NCBI RefSeq assembly: GCF_014107495.1
Contig: NZ_CP041969.1
Coordinates: forward strand, 6,001,501 to 6,065,500
From: Cohnella cholangitidis
GTDB lineage: Bacteria; Bacillota; Bacilli; Paenibacillales; Paenibacillaceae
Length of the DNA stretch: 64,000 nt
Direction: 5' to 3'
Part shown: one piece after another, positions 57,519 through 64,000 of the stretch
Position numbering within the stretch: position 1 is the stretch's first letter
Layout: each line of letters starts with the position of its first letter
Position numbers and translations under genes: made by a program
Notes under the pieces: generated by a model
What the model was told of the DNA's origin: nothing
The model's input: the letters and a program-made list of their open reading frames with translations, nothing else
The model's database searches: none

Positions 57519-58076
57519 TTACGTTTTGCGAATCGTTACGATCGCCGATCCGTCCTGCTGTTCGGCGACCGAATAGGAATACCCTAACGTGTTGAGCTCC
57601 TCGATCAGGAACATCGGCACCCTGTCGTTGTGAATGACGACTTCGCCTCCCGGACTGCAACGGTCCAGCGCGGCCAGCGTGCGCATCATCGGCTTGGGCG
57701 GCTCCAGTCCTCTATTATCCAACGTAATTTTTGTCTTAGGTTCGTTCTCCGAAGATGGCGGAGCGCCATCGCATTGCGCTTCCGTTACGGTTGCCGTCTC
57801 CGAATCCGAAGCCTCGTCCTCCAGCCAATGTTTGTTCTTCCTGGAGACGAAGGTCGAGATCCAATGTTCTTGGGAGACTTGCTCGGCCTTGCCCGTCATT
57901 CCTTTCATTTTCAGGACGCCGAACAGAGGAGTCGGTTTGAATGTCGCGTGCAGAACGAAGATATCGTTTGCGTTCAATTGTTTGACCGTATCCATAATCA
58001 ACTGGAAAGGCTCCAGCTTTTTGCGCAGATGGGGCCTGACGTCCAGCTCGACCACGTTAGCTTCTTTACGCTCCAT
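57519..58076 (-). CDS. Tandem DUF2249 protein
   Basis: A 185-residue protein of two DUF2249 modules: residues about 8-75 (VVELDVRPHLRKKLEPFQLIMDTV...) and about 115-180 (ITLDNRGLEPPKPMMRTLAALD...), joined by a polar acidic linker. Each has the TusA-like pattern LDxR-x-L-x-P-x-P; the usual TusA cysteine is absent. ATG 58076 is chosen (AGGTGGTG 7 bases upstream); TTG 58082 is too close to it. DUF2249 often accompanies hemerythrin, NnrS and denitrification genes. Function unknown. Confidence 0.8.
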   Translation of the reverse strand: MERKEANVVELDVRPHLRKKLEPFQLIMDTVKQLNANDIFVLHATFKPTPLFGVLKMKGMTGKAEQVSQEHWISTFVSRKNKHWLEDEASDSETATVTEAQCDGAPPSSENEPKTKITLDNRGLEPPKPMMRTLAALDRCSPGGEVVIHNDRVPMFLIEELNTLGYSYSVAEQQDGSAIVTIRKT

Positions 58077-58111
58077 GCACAATCACCACCTGAAGTAAGT
58101 TTGTATTCTCT

Positions 58112-58438
58112 TTATTTGCCTAGAGTGTATTTGGCTGCCTCGTACAACCCGACCATTCCGCCGTATAGAGCATAGAAGAACGAATCGGGCGCGTCCAAAG
58201 AGAAGGACAAATATTGCTTTGGATCTATCCCAAGCATCAGTTCGAACAACTGCGCGCTGTCATAGGCATAGAAGCAAAAGTATGTGTAATCGAATTCCGG
58301 CATTTTTTCGCTTATCGTTATGATTTCGGAAGCGTACTTGTCCAGATGGCGAGACGCTTCCTGTACCATGGTGACGGCATCGGCTAAATCGACGGTAATT
58401 TTGATCGTTTTAGCATCGATAATATCGACGTTTGCCAC
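58112..58438 (-). CDS. 108-residue hypothetical protein between DUF2249 genes
   Basis: Starts at GTG 58438 with GGAG about 10 bases upstream and begins MANVDIIDAKTIKITVDLADA. The middle is rich in aromatic residues (FDYTYFCFYAYDSAQLFELML) and the end reads FFYALYGGMVGLYEAAKYTLGK, so a hydrophobic pocket or membrane contact is plausible, though no clear transmembrane helix is seen. One cysteine only. I do not recognise the family. It is embedded in the Fnr-controlled operon with DUF2249 modules on both sides. Confidence 0.7.
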   Translation of the reverse strand: MANVDIIDAKTIKITVDLADAVTMVQEASRHLDKYASEIITISEKMPEFDYTYFCFYAYDSAQLFELMLGIDPKQYLSFSLDAPDSFFYALYGGMVGLYEAAKYTLGK

Positions 58439-58459
58439 GGGCGACCAACTCCAATTGGT

Positions 58460-58693
58460 TTATAATTTGCCGATTCTGACTTGGAAGACGATCGGACCTT
58501 GCTCAACGTACTCCCAGGAAAATTGTCCCGCATGTATGGATTCGAATTGGAAACGAAGCGGCTTGGGATCGTGGTCGTTGATGAGCAGCATCGCTTCGGC
58601 GGGCTGTAAACGATTGAAAGTTTCGAAAATCACCTTGTGCTTCAGATGAGGCGGGTATTCCGTAGCGTTAACGACTGCGGCAAATGTACTCAT
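58460..58693 (-). CDS. Single DUF2249 protein
   Basis: A 77-residue single-module DUF2249 protein: start STFAAVVNATEYPPHLKHKVIFETFNRL and core AMLLINDHDPKPLRFQFES, the H/N-D-H-D-P-x-P motif of the family. ATG 58693 (AGGAGG 7 bases upstream) is preferred to ATG 58699. First gene of the minus-strand operon, 31 bases after the predicted start at 58724. Relatives occur as partners of hemerythrin-like proteins; a role in handling nitrogen oxides or iron-sulfur repair is inferred. Confidence 0.82.
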   Translation of the reverse strand: MSTFAAVVNATEYPPHLKHKVIFETFNRLQPAEAMLLINDHDPKPLRFQFESIHAGQFSWEYVEQGPIVFQVRIGKL

Positions 58694-58730
58694 GTTCATT
58701 CCTCCTAGTTTGCGGGTTTCCCTCGAACTG

Positions 58731-58801
58731 ATTATAGAGGGGATGTCGGATCGGCATTGTGAGCCATATCACATCTTGGATGAAGCATGGGAGATTATAC
58801 T
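58731..58801. promoter_or_regulatory. Divergent promoters sharing one Fnr box
   Basis: A single perfect TGTGA-GCCATA-TCACA (58758-58773) has TATAAT on the minus side (58736-58731, start 58724, centre -41.5) and TATACT on the plus side (58796-58801, start 58808, centre -42.5; a one-base shift gives -41.5). Neither side shows a good -35, as expected for activator-dependent promoters. Confidence 0.85.
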
Positions 58802-58835
58802 GTGACCATCGGACGAAGGTTGGGTTGGGTTGGAC

Positions 58836-59198
58836 ATGTCGAGCCAGAAGATAGATTCGAAATGGTCGGAAGCGATACGCATTCGTAGTATCCGCATGGG
58901 AGTTGACGTCGCGTTCATCGTTACGGGAGGGAAAGCGCATATCGGAGCGGCGGCGACGGCTTATTGGTCGGAAGACGGGAACGTTCGCGTTAACGCGTTG
59001 TCATTGCCGGGCCACCGGGAAGAAGAGTTAGCCGCGGAACTTGCGACAATGGCGTCACGTTCTCTGAGGCGAACGGTTGCCGTTGTGGCTGGGCTTCATT
59101 TCGAGCAACCGACCAAACAAGACATCGAAGCGATCGTCGCCGAAGCAAGAAATAAAATGAAGCAAGTATTAAACGGCGAGAGCGGAACGACTGAATGA
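58836..59198 (+). CDS. LpdD-like (prenylated-flavin chaperone-like) protein
   Basis: A 120-residue protein with the motifs GGKAHIGAAATAY, VNALSLPGHREEELAAELA and TVAVVAGLHFEQPTKQDIE, which match the small subunit-D family associated with UbiD-type decarboxylases (LpdD-like). No UbiD or UbiX gene is adjacent, so the real partner is unclear. ATG 58836 is a best guess; TTG 58830 is also possible and no strong ribosome binding site is seen. First gene of the transcript starting at 58808 and followed by moaA, hence Fnr-controlled. Confidence 0.65.
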   Translation: MSSQKIDSKWSEAIRIRSIRMGVDVAFIVTGGKAHIGAAATAYWSEDGNVRVNALSLPGHREEELAAELATMASRSLRRTVAVVAGLHFEQPTKQDIEAIVAEARNKMKQVLNGESGTTE

Positions 59199-59212
59199 AC
59201 GGAGGGAGACAA

Positions 59213-60217
59213 GTGGACACTCGACTCGTAGACAAGCATGGCAGAGTTCACGATTACTTGCGGATCTCGGTAACGGATCGCTGCAATTTAAGATGCGTAT
59301 ATTGCATGCCGGAGGAAGGGATGCGATTCGAACCGGACAGTCGAATCCTGTCCTATGAAGAGATCGTCGAGGTCGTCCGGGCGGTTGCCCCGCTCGGTAT
59401 CAAGAAATTGAGGATTACCGGCGGCGAACCGCTTGTAAGGAAGGGACTGGATAAGCTGATCGCGATGCTGTCCGGGATTGACGGAATCGAAGATATCGCC
59501 TTATCTACTAACGGAATCTACTTAGCGTCGTTCGCCGATAGGTTACGGGAAGCCGGTATCACTCGGGTCAACGTTAGTCTCGATTCGTTAAAACCGGACA
59601 AATACGCCATGATCACGAGAGGCGGCGATGTCAACAAGGTGCTAAGGGGTTTGGACGCTTGCCGGCGAGCGGGCTTCGATCCGATCAAACTGAACGTCGT
59701 GCTGATGAGAGGCGTAAACGATGACGAGATCGAGCAGCTACTGCGAATGACCTGCGAAGAGCCGTATCATATCCGCTTTATCGAATATATGCCGATCGGA
59801 AACGAGGATAAGCGGTGGAAAGATGCGTATTTACCGCTCGATTCCGTATTGGAAACTTGCCGGCGAATGGGAGTCATTGCGAGTCCATGCGAAGGCGCAT
59901 ACGGTAACGGTCCGGCGCAAAGTTATCGGATTCGAGGAGCTGCCGGAACCTTCGGACTCATTCATCCGATCAGCGACCACTTCTGCGGCAGTTGCAACCG
60001 ACTTCGCTTGACTGCGGACGGCAATATCAAGCCGTGCTTATATTGGTCGGACGAATATAACGTGCGCAAACATATCGGCAACGTCAACGCTCTGCAATCG
60101 ATGTTCCTGCAAGCGTTGGACGCTAAACCCGAAACCCACGAGATGGCCAGAACGCTAGCGGGAGAGAAGCTGTCTCGGAGCGTAACCGGACGAAGCATGT
60201 CGCAGATCGGAGGATGA
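59213..60217 (+). CDS. moaA: GTP 3',8-cyclase, molybdenum cofactor synthesis
   Basis: Radical-SAM enzyme for the first step of molybdopterin synthesis (334 residues from GTG 59213). The SAM cluster motif is CNLRCVYC, the SAM-binding GGEP follows in ITGGEPLVR, and the second cluster ligands are C-x-x-C...C in FCGSCNRLRLTADGNIKPC. It ends with GRSMSQIGG, the essential C-terminal Gly-Gly. The GTG has GGAGGGAG 6 bases upstream and overlaps no other gene; an ATG at 59195 inside the LpdD-like stop is less likely. Its pairing with mobA and Fnr suggests nitrate reductase elsewhere in the genome. Confidence 0.93.
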   Translation: MDTRLVDKHGRVHDYLRISVTDRCNLRCVYCMPEEGMRFEPDSRILSYEEIVEVVRAVAPLGIKKLRITGGEPLVRKGLDKLIAMLSGIDGIEDIALSTNGIYLASFADRLREAGITRVNVSLDSLKPDKYAMITRGGDVNKVLRGLDACRRAGFDPIKLNVVLMRGVNDDEIEQLLRMTCEEPYHIRFIEYMPIGNEDKRWKDAYLPLDSVLETCRRMGVIASPCEGAYGNGPAQSYRIRGAAGTFGLIHPISDHFCGSCNRLRLTADGNIKPCLYWSDEYNVRKHIGNVNALQSMFLQALDAKPETHEMARTLAGEKLSRSVTGRSMSQIGG

Positions 60218-60223
60218 GCCATT

Positions 60224-60266
60224 CGTGATCCACGTCACAGTGGACGGGGGAGGGGCGGCTTATACT
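60224..60266 (+). promoter_or_regulatory. ric-hemerythrin promoter with Fnr box at -41.5
   Basis: CGTGA-TCCACG-TCACA (60224-60239), one mismatch from the consensus; -10 TATACT (60261-60266), start 60273, centre -41.5. Confidence 0.82.
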
Positions 60267-60304
60267 GGGGATGTCATCTCACATATAGAAAGGATGGATC
60301 GGAT

Positions 60305-61018
60305 ATGGAGCAACATTATAGCGGGGCGGAGAAGATCGGCGATATCGTGGCGGAATTCCCGGGCGCGAGCAATATTTTCAAAGAAGCCCGTATCGATTTC
60401 TGCTGCGGGGGGGATCGGAAACTCGAAGAGGTGATCCGGGAGCGGGGATTGGACGGAACCGATATCGTGAACCGGCTCAATGAAGGATATACGAATATGA
60501 AAAAGAAAAGCTCGAGCGACGATCTTGGATGGCGCGAAGCGCCGGTCGCGGATCTGATCGACCATATCGTGAACACGCATCATTACTACTTGCGCAAGGA
60601 GTTGCCGGTGCTCAGCGAATTCGTCACGAAAATACTAAGGGTTCATGGCGCGGCGCACGGCGAAATCGCTGCCCTGCACAAGCGGTTCCATCAGATGAAG
60701 ATAGAGTTGGATCAACATTTAATTACCGAAGAGGAAGTGCTGTTCCCGCTATTGAAGCGTTATGCAAGCGAGCCGTCCGAGGAACTGCGAGAGCAAACGA
60801 TCAAAGGTTTGCGGGAGCTGGAATCGGACCATAGCCTGGTCGGCGATTGCCTGAAGGATATGAGGCAATTGACGAACGAATATGCTTTGCCGCCGGACGC
60901 TTGCCGGACGTATACCTTGACTTACCAAAAGCTAACCGAGTTGGAATCGGATATTTTCCAGCACGTTCATCTGGAGAACAATATCTTATTCCCGCGGATC
61001 GAGGCACAACCGGCTTAA
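60305..61018 (+). CDS. ric: Iron-sulfur cluster repair di-iron protein (RIC, ScdA/YtfE)
   Basis: Restores iron-sulfur clusters damaged by nitric oxide or peroxide. The 237-residue product has the ScdA N-terminal domain with ARIDFCCGGDRKLEEV (vicinal cysteines), then a hemerythrin-like four-helix bundle with HIVNTHHYYLRKEL, HGAAHGEI, HLITEEEVLFP, LESDHSLVG and HVHLENNILFPRI supplying the His/Glu di-iron ligands. ATG 60305 follows AAAGGATGGATC. Under an Fnr box, and followed after 46 bases by a second hemerythrin. Confidence 0.94.
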   Translation: MEQHYSGAEKIGDIVAEFPGASNIFKEARIDFCCGGDRKLEEVIRERGLDGTDIVNRLNEGYTNMKKKSSSDDLGWREAPVADLIDHIVNTHHYYLRKELPVLSEFVTKILRVHGAAHGEIAALHKRFHQMKIELDQHLITEEEVLFPLLKRYASEPSEELREQTIKGLRELESDHSLVGDCLKDMRQLTNEYALPPDACRTYTLTYQKLTELESDIFQHVHLENNILFPRIEAQPA

Positions 61019-61064
61019 TCGGTGGACAGATAAAGAAATGAGTAAGTAAGGCGGAGGGATGGAA

Positions 61065-61613
61065 ATGAGTCAATCGATGTACGGCTGCGGGGGCCAAAGA
61101 GCGGAAAGTATTGATGCATCGTTATGCGCTCCGCTGCAGCGGTTAATGCGGGAGCATATTCCGTTGTGGGACGATCTTGAAGAGTTTTTGCTGACGGCCG
61201 AGAGAGTCGAAGCGGAAGCGGGGGTTAATCAAGAAGAGGCTCTAACCCGATTGTACGAGCAGGTATCTTCCTTCGCGGCGAGGCTCAAAGTACATGCGAG
61301 GAAAGAAGACGACGTGCTGTTCCCGATGATGGCCAGGTATATCGGCAGGGAAACGGGACCGATATCCGTCATGGAGTACGAGCACTCTCAAGCAGAATAT
61401 TATTTGGATAAATTTCTGGAAGAAGCTTCAGGCGACAGGCGCGGGATAAATGCGAACGCGGCTAAAGTCGTTGCCGGCTACGCCATCGAAGCCTATTCCA
61501 TTCTGACGACCCATTTCAGCAAAGAAGAGAACGTGCTGTTCCCTATGGCGGAGAGCATGTTATCCGATGAAGAGAAGGCGCGGTTGGACAGTATGATGCT
61601 TCAGATGGAATAG
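61065..61613 (+). CDS. Hemerythrin-like protein
   Basis: A 182-residue four-helix bundle with putative di-iron ligands in LMREHIPLWDDL, LKVHARKEDDVLFPMM, VMEYEHSQAEYYL and LTTHFSKEENVLFPMA. ATG 61065 is chosen over 61059 because GGAGGG lies 6 bases before it. There is no CC domain as in ric. Probably in the ric transcript. May bind nitric oxide, oxygen or iron. A terminator follows at once. Confidence 0.9.
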   Translation: MSQSMYGCGGQRAESIDASLCAPLQRLMREHIPLWDDLEEFLLTAERVEAEAGVNQEEALTRLYEQVSSFAARLKVHARKEDDVLFPMMARYIGRETGPISVMEYEHSQAEYYLDKFLEEASGDRRGINANAAKVVAGYAIEAYSILTTHFSKEENVLFPMAESMLSDEEKARLDSMMLQME

Positions 61614-61618
61614 GAGAG

Positions 61619-61656
61619 AGGCCGACTCCAAGCGAAAGCTGAGAGTCGGCTTCTTC
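61619..61656 (+). terminator. Terminator of the ric-hemerythrin operon
   Basis: GCCGACTC (61621-61628) pairs with GAGTCGGC (61643-61650), inner AGC-GAAA-GCT, then TTCTTCTTG. Confidence 0.8.
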
Positions 61657-61659
61657 TTG

Positions 61660-61911
61660 TTAAGATAGGGAAGATATGACGCCGATAACCTCTTCTTTCA
61701 GACGTTTGCGCGTATTCCAGTCGAAGCGCCGCGATTGGCTCCAGAAGTTGAACTCGCCGGAATAATAGCCGTCTTGGTCCACTTGCAGCCTTTTGCGGGA
61801 AATCATCTTCACGTAACCGGTGACCCTGCTGAACGTCGCGAGTTCGTCGCTTATGATTTGTATGAAAGGAGCCGCACTTCGATCTACACGAAGCACGGCT
61901 CCTATTCGCAT
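61660..61911 (-). CDS. 83-residue hypothetical protein
   Basis: The frame begins MRIGAVLRVDRSAAPFIQII and ends RKRLKEEVIGVISSLS. The middle is rich in aromatic and basic residues (YYSGEFNFWSQSRRFDWNTRKR), suggesting a small mixed-fold soluble protein. The ribosome binding site before the ATG is weak, so the start, and whether it is expressed, are uncertain. No family recognised. It lies between the anaerobic island and the AT-rich segment, and its codon use resembles the former. Confidence 0.5.
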   Translation of the reverse strand: MRIGAVLRVDRSAAPFIQIISDELATFSRVTGYVKMISRKRLQVDQDGYYSGEFNFWSQSRRFDWNTRKRLKEEVIGVISSLS

Positions 61912-61922
61912 TGTAGGTAAAG

Positions 61923-62870
61923 TTAAGGCAATATGGGATTTTCAATAGCTTTGTGATATTCCGTATTTTCAAATACCGTCGTAAGACGCGGTATAGGTAT
62001 GCCTACCTTTTTGGCTTCTCTCACAACTTCAAGTACCGCAAAACCTGCCTTACTATTGTTGTATTCCACGAAAAGTCTCGGCAAGCTGCCTTTTGCAAAA
62101 ATAACCTTGGTAAAAAGTGTGCCGAGAAGGGCCGGTGGAATTTTAGTCAACAAGAGAGAAATGGCATCAAGCTTTGCACCTCTTGCTTTAAGTACAGGGA
62201 TCATTTCCCTCATACTCAACCCAACATTGGAAAAGGATTCCTTATGGTTCAAGAGCGCTGGAAAACTTCCCCTTTTCAACACCTCGGTCTCCATAGCTGC
62301 ATTCATGGCAAAGTGATTCCATAGCCAGTTTTGCATATCCTTTATCCAATTAATTTTAAAATGGGCACTTTCAAATAGTTCTTTGACCTTGTTGTTAATA
62401 TGCTCAGTGCCTGCCCGTGGTTTTTCTAGAAATACCATTTTCAAAAAGCCGCCTTTAAGCTTATTGTCAGATATGCCGCCTCCTGCTCCGGGGAAGCCAA
62501 AGACAACATTGTTCATAGACAATGGTGCGATCGATGATTTCAAATCTTGCCAAATGTTATTGAATATGAGGATAGGGGTATTTCCTGCGGCAGTTGATAG
62601 GAATTGTGCTGCTTCCGGAAGCTGTTCCGTGTTGACACTCACAATAATGAGATCATAATTGGGAAGCATCTCCTCATGCAGCTTGACGCTCCAGCTTTCT
62701 TTTATGAGCTTTTTCCCTCTTCGTGCGTCCCACATTTCAAGCTCTATACTGCTTCCTAAGGTTTCTTTTCTCCCCTTTCTAACGTAAAACTCCACTGTAT
62801 GCCCTGCCTGTTCAAAAGCCCACGCATATTGGGTCGATATTACCCCTCTGCCGAAGAATAAAATTCTCAT
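61923..62870 (-). CDS. Ketopantoate-reductase (ApbA/PanE)-like dehydrogenase
   Basis: A 315-residue oxidoreductase. The N-terminal Rossmann motif is ILFFGRGVISTQYAWAFEQAGH (G-x-G-x-x-x), NADP-type VEFYVRKGRKE follows, and the C-terminal helical domain includes NWLWNHFAMNAAMETE, close to the N-x-x-x-N/H substrate segment of ketopantoate reductases. The relatives in this subgroup are often of unknown substrate. ATG 62870 has GGGAGGCGAAC upstream. The base and codon use is clearly more AT-rich than that of the neighbours, implying transfer. Divergent from a TetR regulator over a shared operator region. Confidence 0.85.
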   Translation of the reverse strand: MRILFFGRGVISTQYAWAFEQAGHTVEFYVRKGRKETLGSSIELEMWDARRGKKLIKESWSVKLHEEMLPNYDLIIVSVNTEQLPEAAQFLSTAAGNTPILIFNNIWQDLKSSIAPLSMNNVVFGFPGAGGGISDNKLKGGFLKMVFLEKPRAGTEHINNKVKELFESAHFKINWIKDMQNWLWNHFAMNAAMETEVLKRGSFPALLNHKESFSNVGLSMREMIPVLKARGAKLDAISLLLTKIPPALLGTLFTKVIFAKGSLPRLFVEYNNSKAGFAVLEVVREAKKVGIPIPRLTTVFENTEYHKAIENPILP

Positions 62871-62901
62871 GTTCGCCTCCCTAAAATAGTTGATAATCCT
62901 T

Positions 62902-62930
62902 GTTGTTGATCCAACAACGTGTTGTATAAT
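62902..62930. promoter_or_regulatory. Overlapping TetR operators and tetR promoter
   Basis: GTTGTTG-ATC-CAACAAC (62902-62918) is a 7-3-7 perfect palindrome, and ACAACGTGTTGT (62914-62925) a second 12-bp one overlapping it. TTGTTG (62903-62908), 16-base spacer, TATAAT (62925-62930) forms the plus-strand promoter, so binding would repress the TetR gene and probably the divergent dehydrogenase. Confidence 0.7.
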
Positions 62931-63017
62931 AATATTGTATGCATTCACTATACGGTCATCAACCATCAGATTTTTATGATCTGTCGGATAATCGATTGAA
63001 CAGAAAAGAGGCAAATC

Positions 63018-63584
63018 ATGAAGAAGCAGCCTGAAATTACGGACAAAACAAGGCAAGCCTTTATCCATGTATTCTGTGATTTATATAGCCAAAAACCAAT
63101 CGAAAAAATATCTATTCAAGAGATTGCTAACCAATCAGGATATAATCGCAGTACATTTTATCAATACTTTACAGATATCTATGAGTTACTGAACTACGTT
63201 GAAGAGAAGGTTTTGAAATCCATCAATGAGGAAATGGCAAGCAGGGAGCTTTCTACGCATACTTTCCAAGATGCGCTTCAATGCTTGGAAAATGCAGAGG
63301 AAATTTCAGTTCTTAAAGCCCTCTTAGGCGACTATGGTTCTGTTCATTTTGTTGAACGCCTGAAAAGAGAAATTCCCTTTGAAAGATTGATTGTGGGCCT
63401 TCCAACAAATGAGGTCTTAGCGCCATACCTGATTGAGTTTTACATATCAACATTAATCTCTTTGTTTCGCCTTTGGATACGCAACGGCAAAGATTTATCG
63501 TCGGAAGAATTGGTCAAGCTGATCGATAGCCTATTCGCAAATGGGATAAAACCGTATCATATCTTAATCAAAGGTGAGGGTTAG
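63018..63584 (+). CDS. TetR/AcrR-family regulator
   Basis: A 188-residue repressor. The N-terminal helix-turn-helix is KISIQEIANQSGYNRSTFYQYFTDIYELLNYVEEK, the standard TetR pattern, and the helical C-terminal domain (FERLIVGLPTNEV, YISTLISLFRLWI) resembles the TetR_C type of Clostridia/Bacilli. It is AT-rich like the divergent dehydrogenase, so both arrived together. The likely ligand is a substrate or product of that enzyme. No good binding site is seen (AAAAGAGGCAAATC). Confidence 0.9.
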   Translation: MKKQPEITDKTRQAFIHVFCDLYSQKPIEKISIQEIANQSGYNRSTFYQYFTDIYELLNYVEEKVLKSINEEMASRELSTHTFQDALQCLENAEEISVLKALLGDYGSVHFVERLKREIPFERLIVGLPTNEVLAPYLIEFYISTLISLFRLWIRNGKDLSSEELVKLIDSLFANGIKPYHILIKGEG

Positions 63585-63666
63585 TTATGCCAAAAAATGA
63601 CAGAGAAGCTAAAGGATACACTTGTGGCGCTTGCCTCCGAGTTAATGAAATATCATCAAGCTTAAT

Positions 63667-63702
63667 AACTTCACTGACAGCAGCTGTCAGTGAAGTTGTT
63701 TT
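63667..63702 (+). terminator. Terminator after the TetR gene
   Basis: AACTTCACTGACAGC-A-GCTGTCAGTGAAGTT, a 15-bp perfect stem with a one-base centre (loop opens in practice), then GTTTTATG. Between 63585 and 63666 only very short frames occur (22-39 codons), which I do not call. Confidence 0.8.
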
Positions 63703-63748
63703 ATGATAAGGATTGTTACCGACTAATTTTGATGAGGAGTACTTAAAA

Positions 63749-64000
63749 ATGAATCGTACCGTATATCTGTATGTGTTTGATACCATGTCCGATTGGGAAA
63801 TCGGTTATGTAGCCGCGGAGCTGAACTCGGGAAGATACTTCAGAAAGGGGCTGGCTTCAGCCAAGATAGTCACCGTTGGGATCGAAAAGACCCCAGTCAC
63901 GACAATGGGCGGATTGAAATTAATGCCTGACCTTATAGTGGAGAAGTGCAGCATTCAAAGCGATGACGCCCTGATTTTACCCGGTGGAAATACGTGGACA
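63749..64000 (+). CDS. DJ-1/PfpI-family protein, 5' part
   Basis: The first 84 codons of a gene cut by the window end. GAGGAG lies 9 bases before the ATG. MNRTVYLYVFDTMSDWEIGY, VTVGIEKTPVTTMGGLKL and DALILPGGNTW are the DJ-1/PfpI (class I glutamine amidotransferase-like) pattern; the nucleophile elbow Cys lies beyond the window. Members include intracellular peptidases, deglycases and AraC-partner regulators; which kind cannot be told. Confidence 0.82.
   Translation, partial: MNRTVYLYVFDTMSDWEIGYVAAELNSGRYFRKGLASAKIVTVGIEKTPVTTMGGLKLMPDLIVEKCSIQSDDALILPGGNTWT

Noticed and set aside
63587..63706. Short frames (22 and 39 codons) after the TetR gene
   Set aside because: One runs through the terminator hairpin and neither resembles a known family; a decayed regulator fragment is possible but unsupported.
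1..64000. CRISPR arrays, rRNA and tRNA genes, insertion sequences
   Set aside because: No regularly spaced direct repeats, no tRNA-like cloverleaf or CCA-type ends, and no transposase-like frame was seen in the window.

Overview
The window reads as a chromosomal segment of a Paenibacillaceae-type Firmicute (Paenibacillus/Cohnella-like). The evidence is strong AGGAGG-type ribosome binding sites, sigma-A promoters, GAAC-N4-GTTC LexA boxes, a double-headed DynA-type dynamin, an S-layer-homology protein, YesM/YesN two-component systems with LplB/LplC-type sugar permeases, and a Bacillus-type Fnr with its cysteines at the C-terminus. GC content is intermediate over most of the window. It drops at the left edge (about 1.4-4.2 kb) and at 61.9-63.7 kb.

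Region 1 (1-4.1 kb) is a prophage edge or remnant. It holds the end of a glucosaminidase endolysin, an SPbeta LigB-like ATP-dependent DNA ligase, four micro-genes on the minus strand, a ribbon-helix-helix regulator, a LexA-controlled mini YolD gene and two small XRE regulators. The micro-genes and the RHH gene diverge from a compact switch in which two copies of an ACTGGTACCAGT-type operator each occupy one promoter. Six bases after the stop codon of the last micro-gene, on the same strand, lies a complete hammerhead ribozyme motif (1707-1646, minus strand) with a GUC cleavage triplet. An apparent promoter-hairpin-terminator unit with no ORF points at it from the other side.

Region 2 (4.2-27.8 kb) is core genome: leuCD, a cell-wall amidase (broken by a frameshift), an SLH protein, nth, dynA, a heterodimeric ABC exporter, a GDSL esterase (frameshifted), a BcrAB-like ABC transporter, parE and parC, and a MarR regulator. 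Region 3 (27.8-50.4 kb) holds a CapA-like lipoprotein, a methyltransferase, a divergent OmpR regulator / 7TM histidine kinase pair, an XRE repressor with GATACAAAATGTATC operators, and a glycan-use locus (GH3, YesMN-type sensor and regulator, permeases, lipoprotein, GH95). A lipoprotein serpin and an ankyrin membrane protein follow.

Region 4 (50.4-61.7 kb) is an anaerobic / nitrosative-stress island: fnr, a second Crp/Fnr regulator, mobA-like, ywiC-like, a chemoreceptor, a truncated haemoglobin, a DUF59 protein, a polytopic putative haem protein, three DUF2249 modules, an LpdD-like gene, moaA, ric and a hemerythrin. Five Fnr boxes (TGTGA-N6-TCACA or close) serve six promoters. Each is centred 41.5 or 42.5 bp upstream of the start predicted from a -10 hexamer, and one box appears to serve two divergent promoters.

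Region 5 (61.9-64 kb) is an AT-rich, probably acquired pair (ketopantoate-reductase-like gene and divergent TetR regulator), followed by the start of a DJ-1/PfpI gene. Three genes (amidase, GDSL, GH95) are each disrupted by what looks like one missing base, so either real decay or assembly error must be considered.
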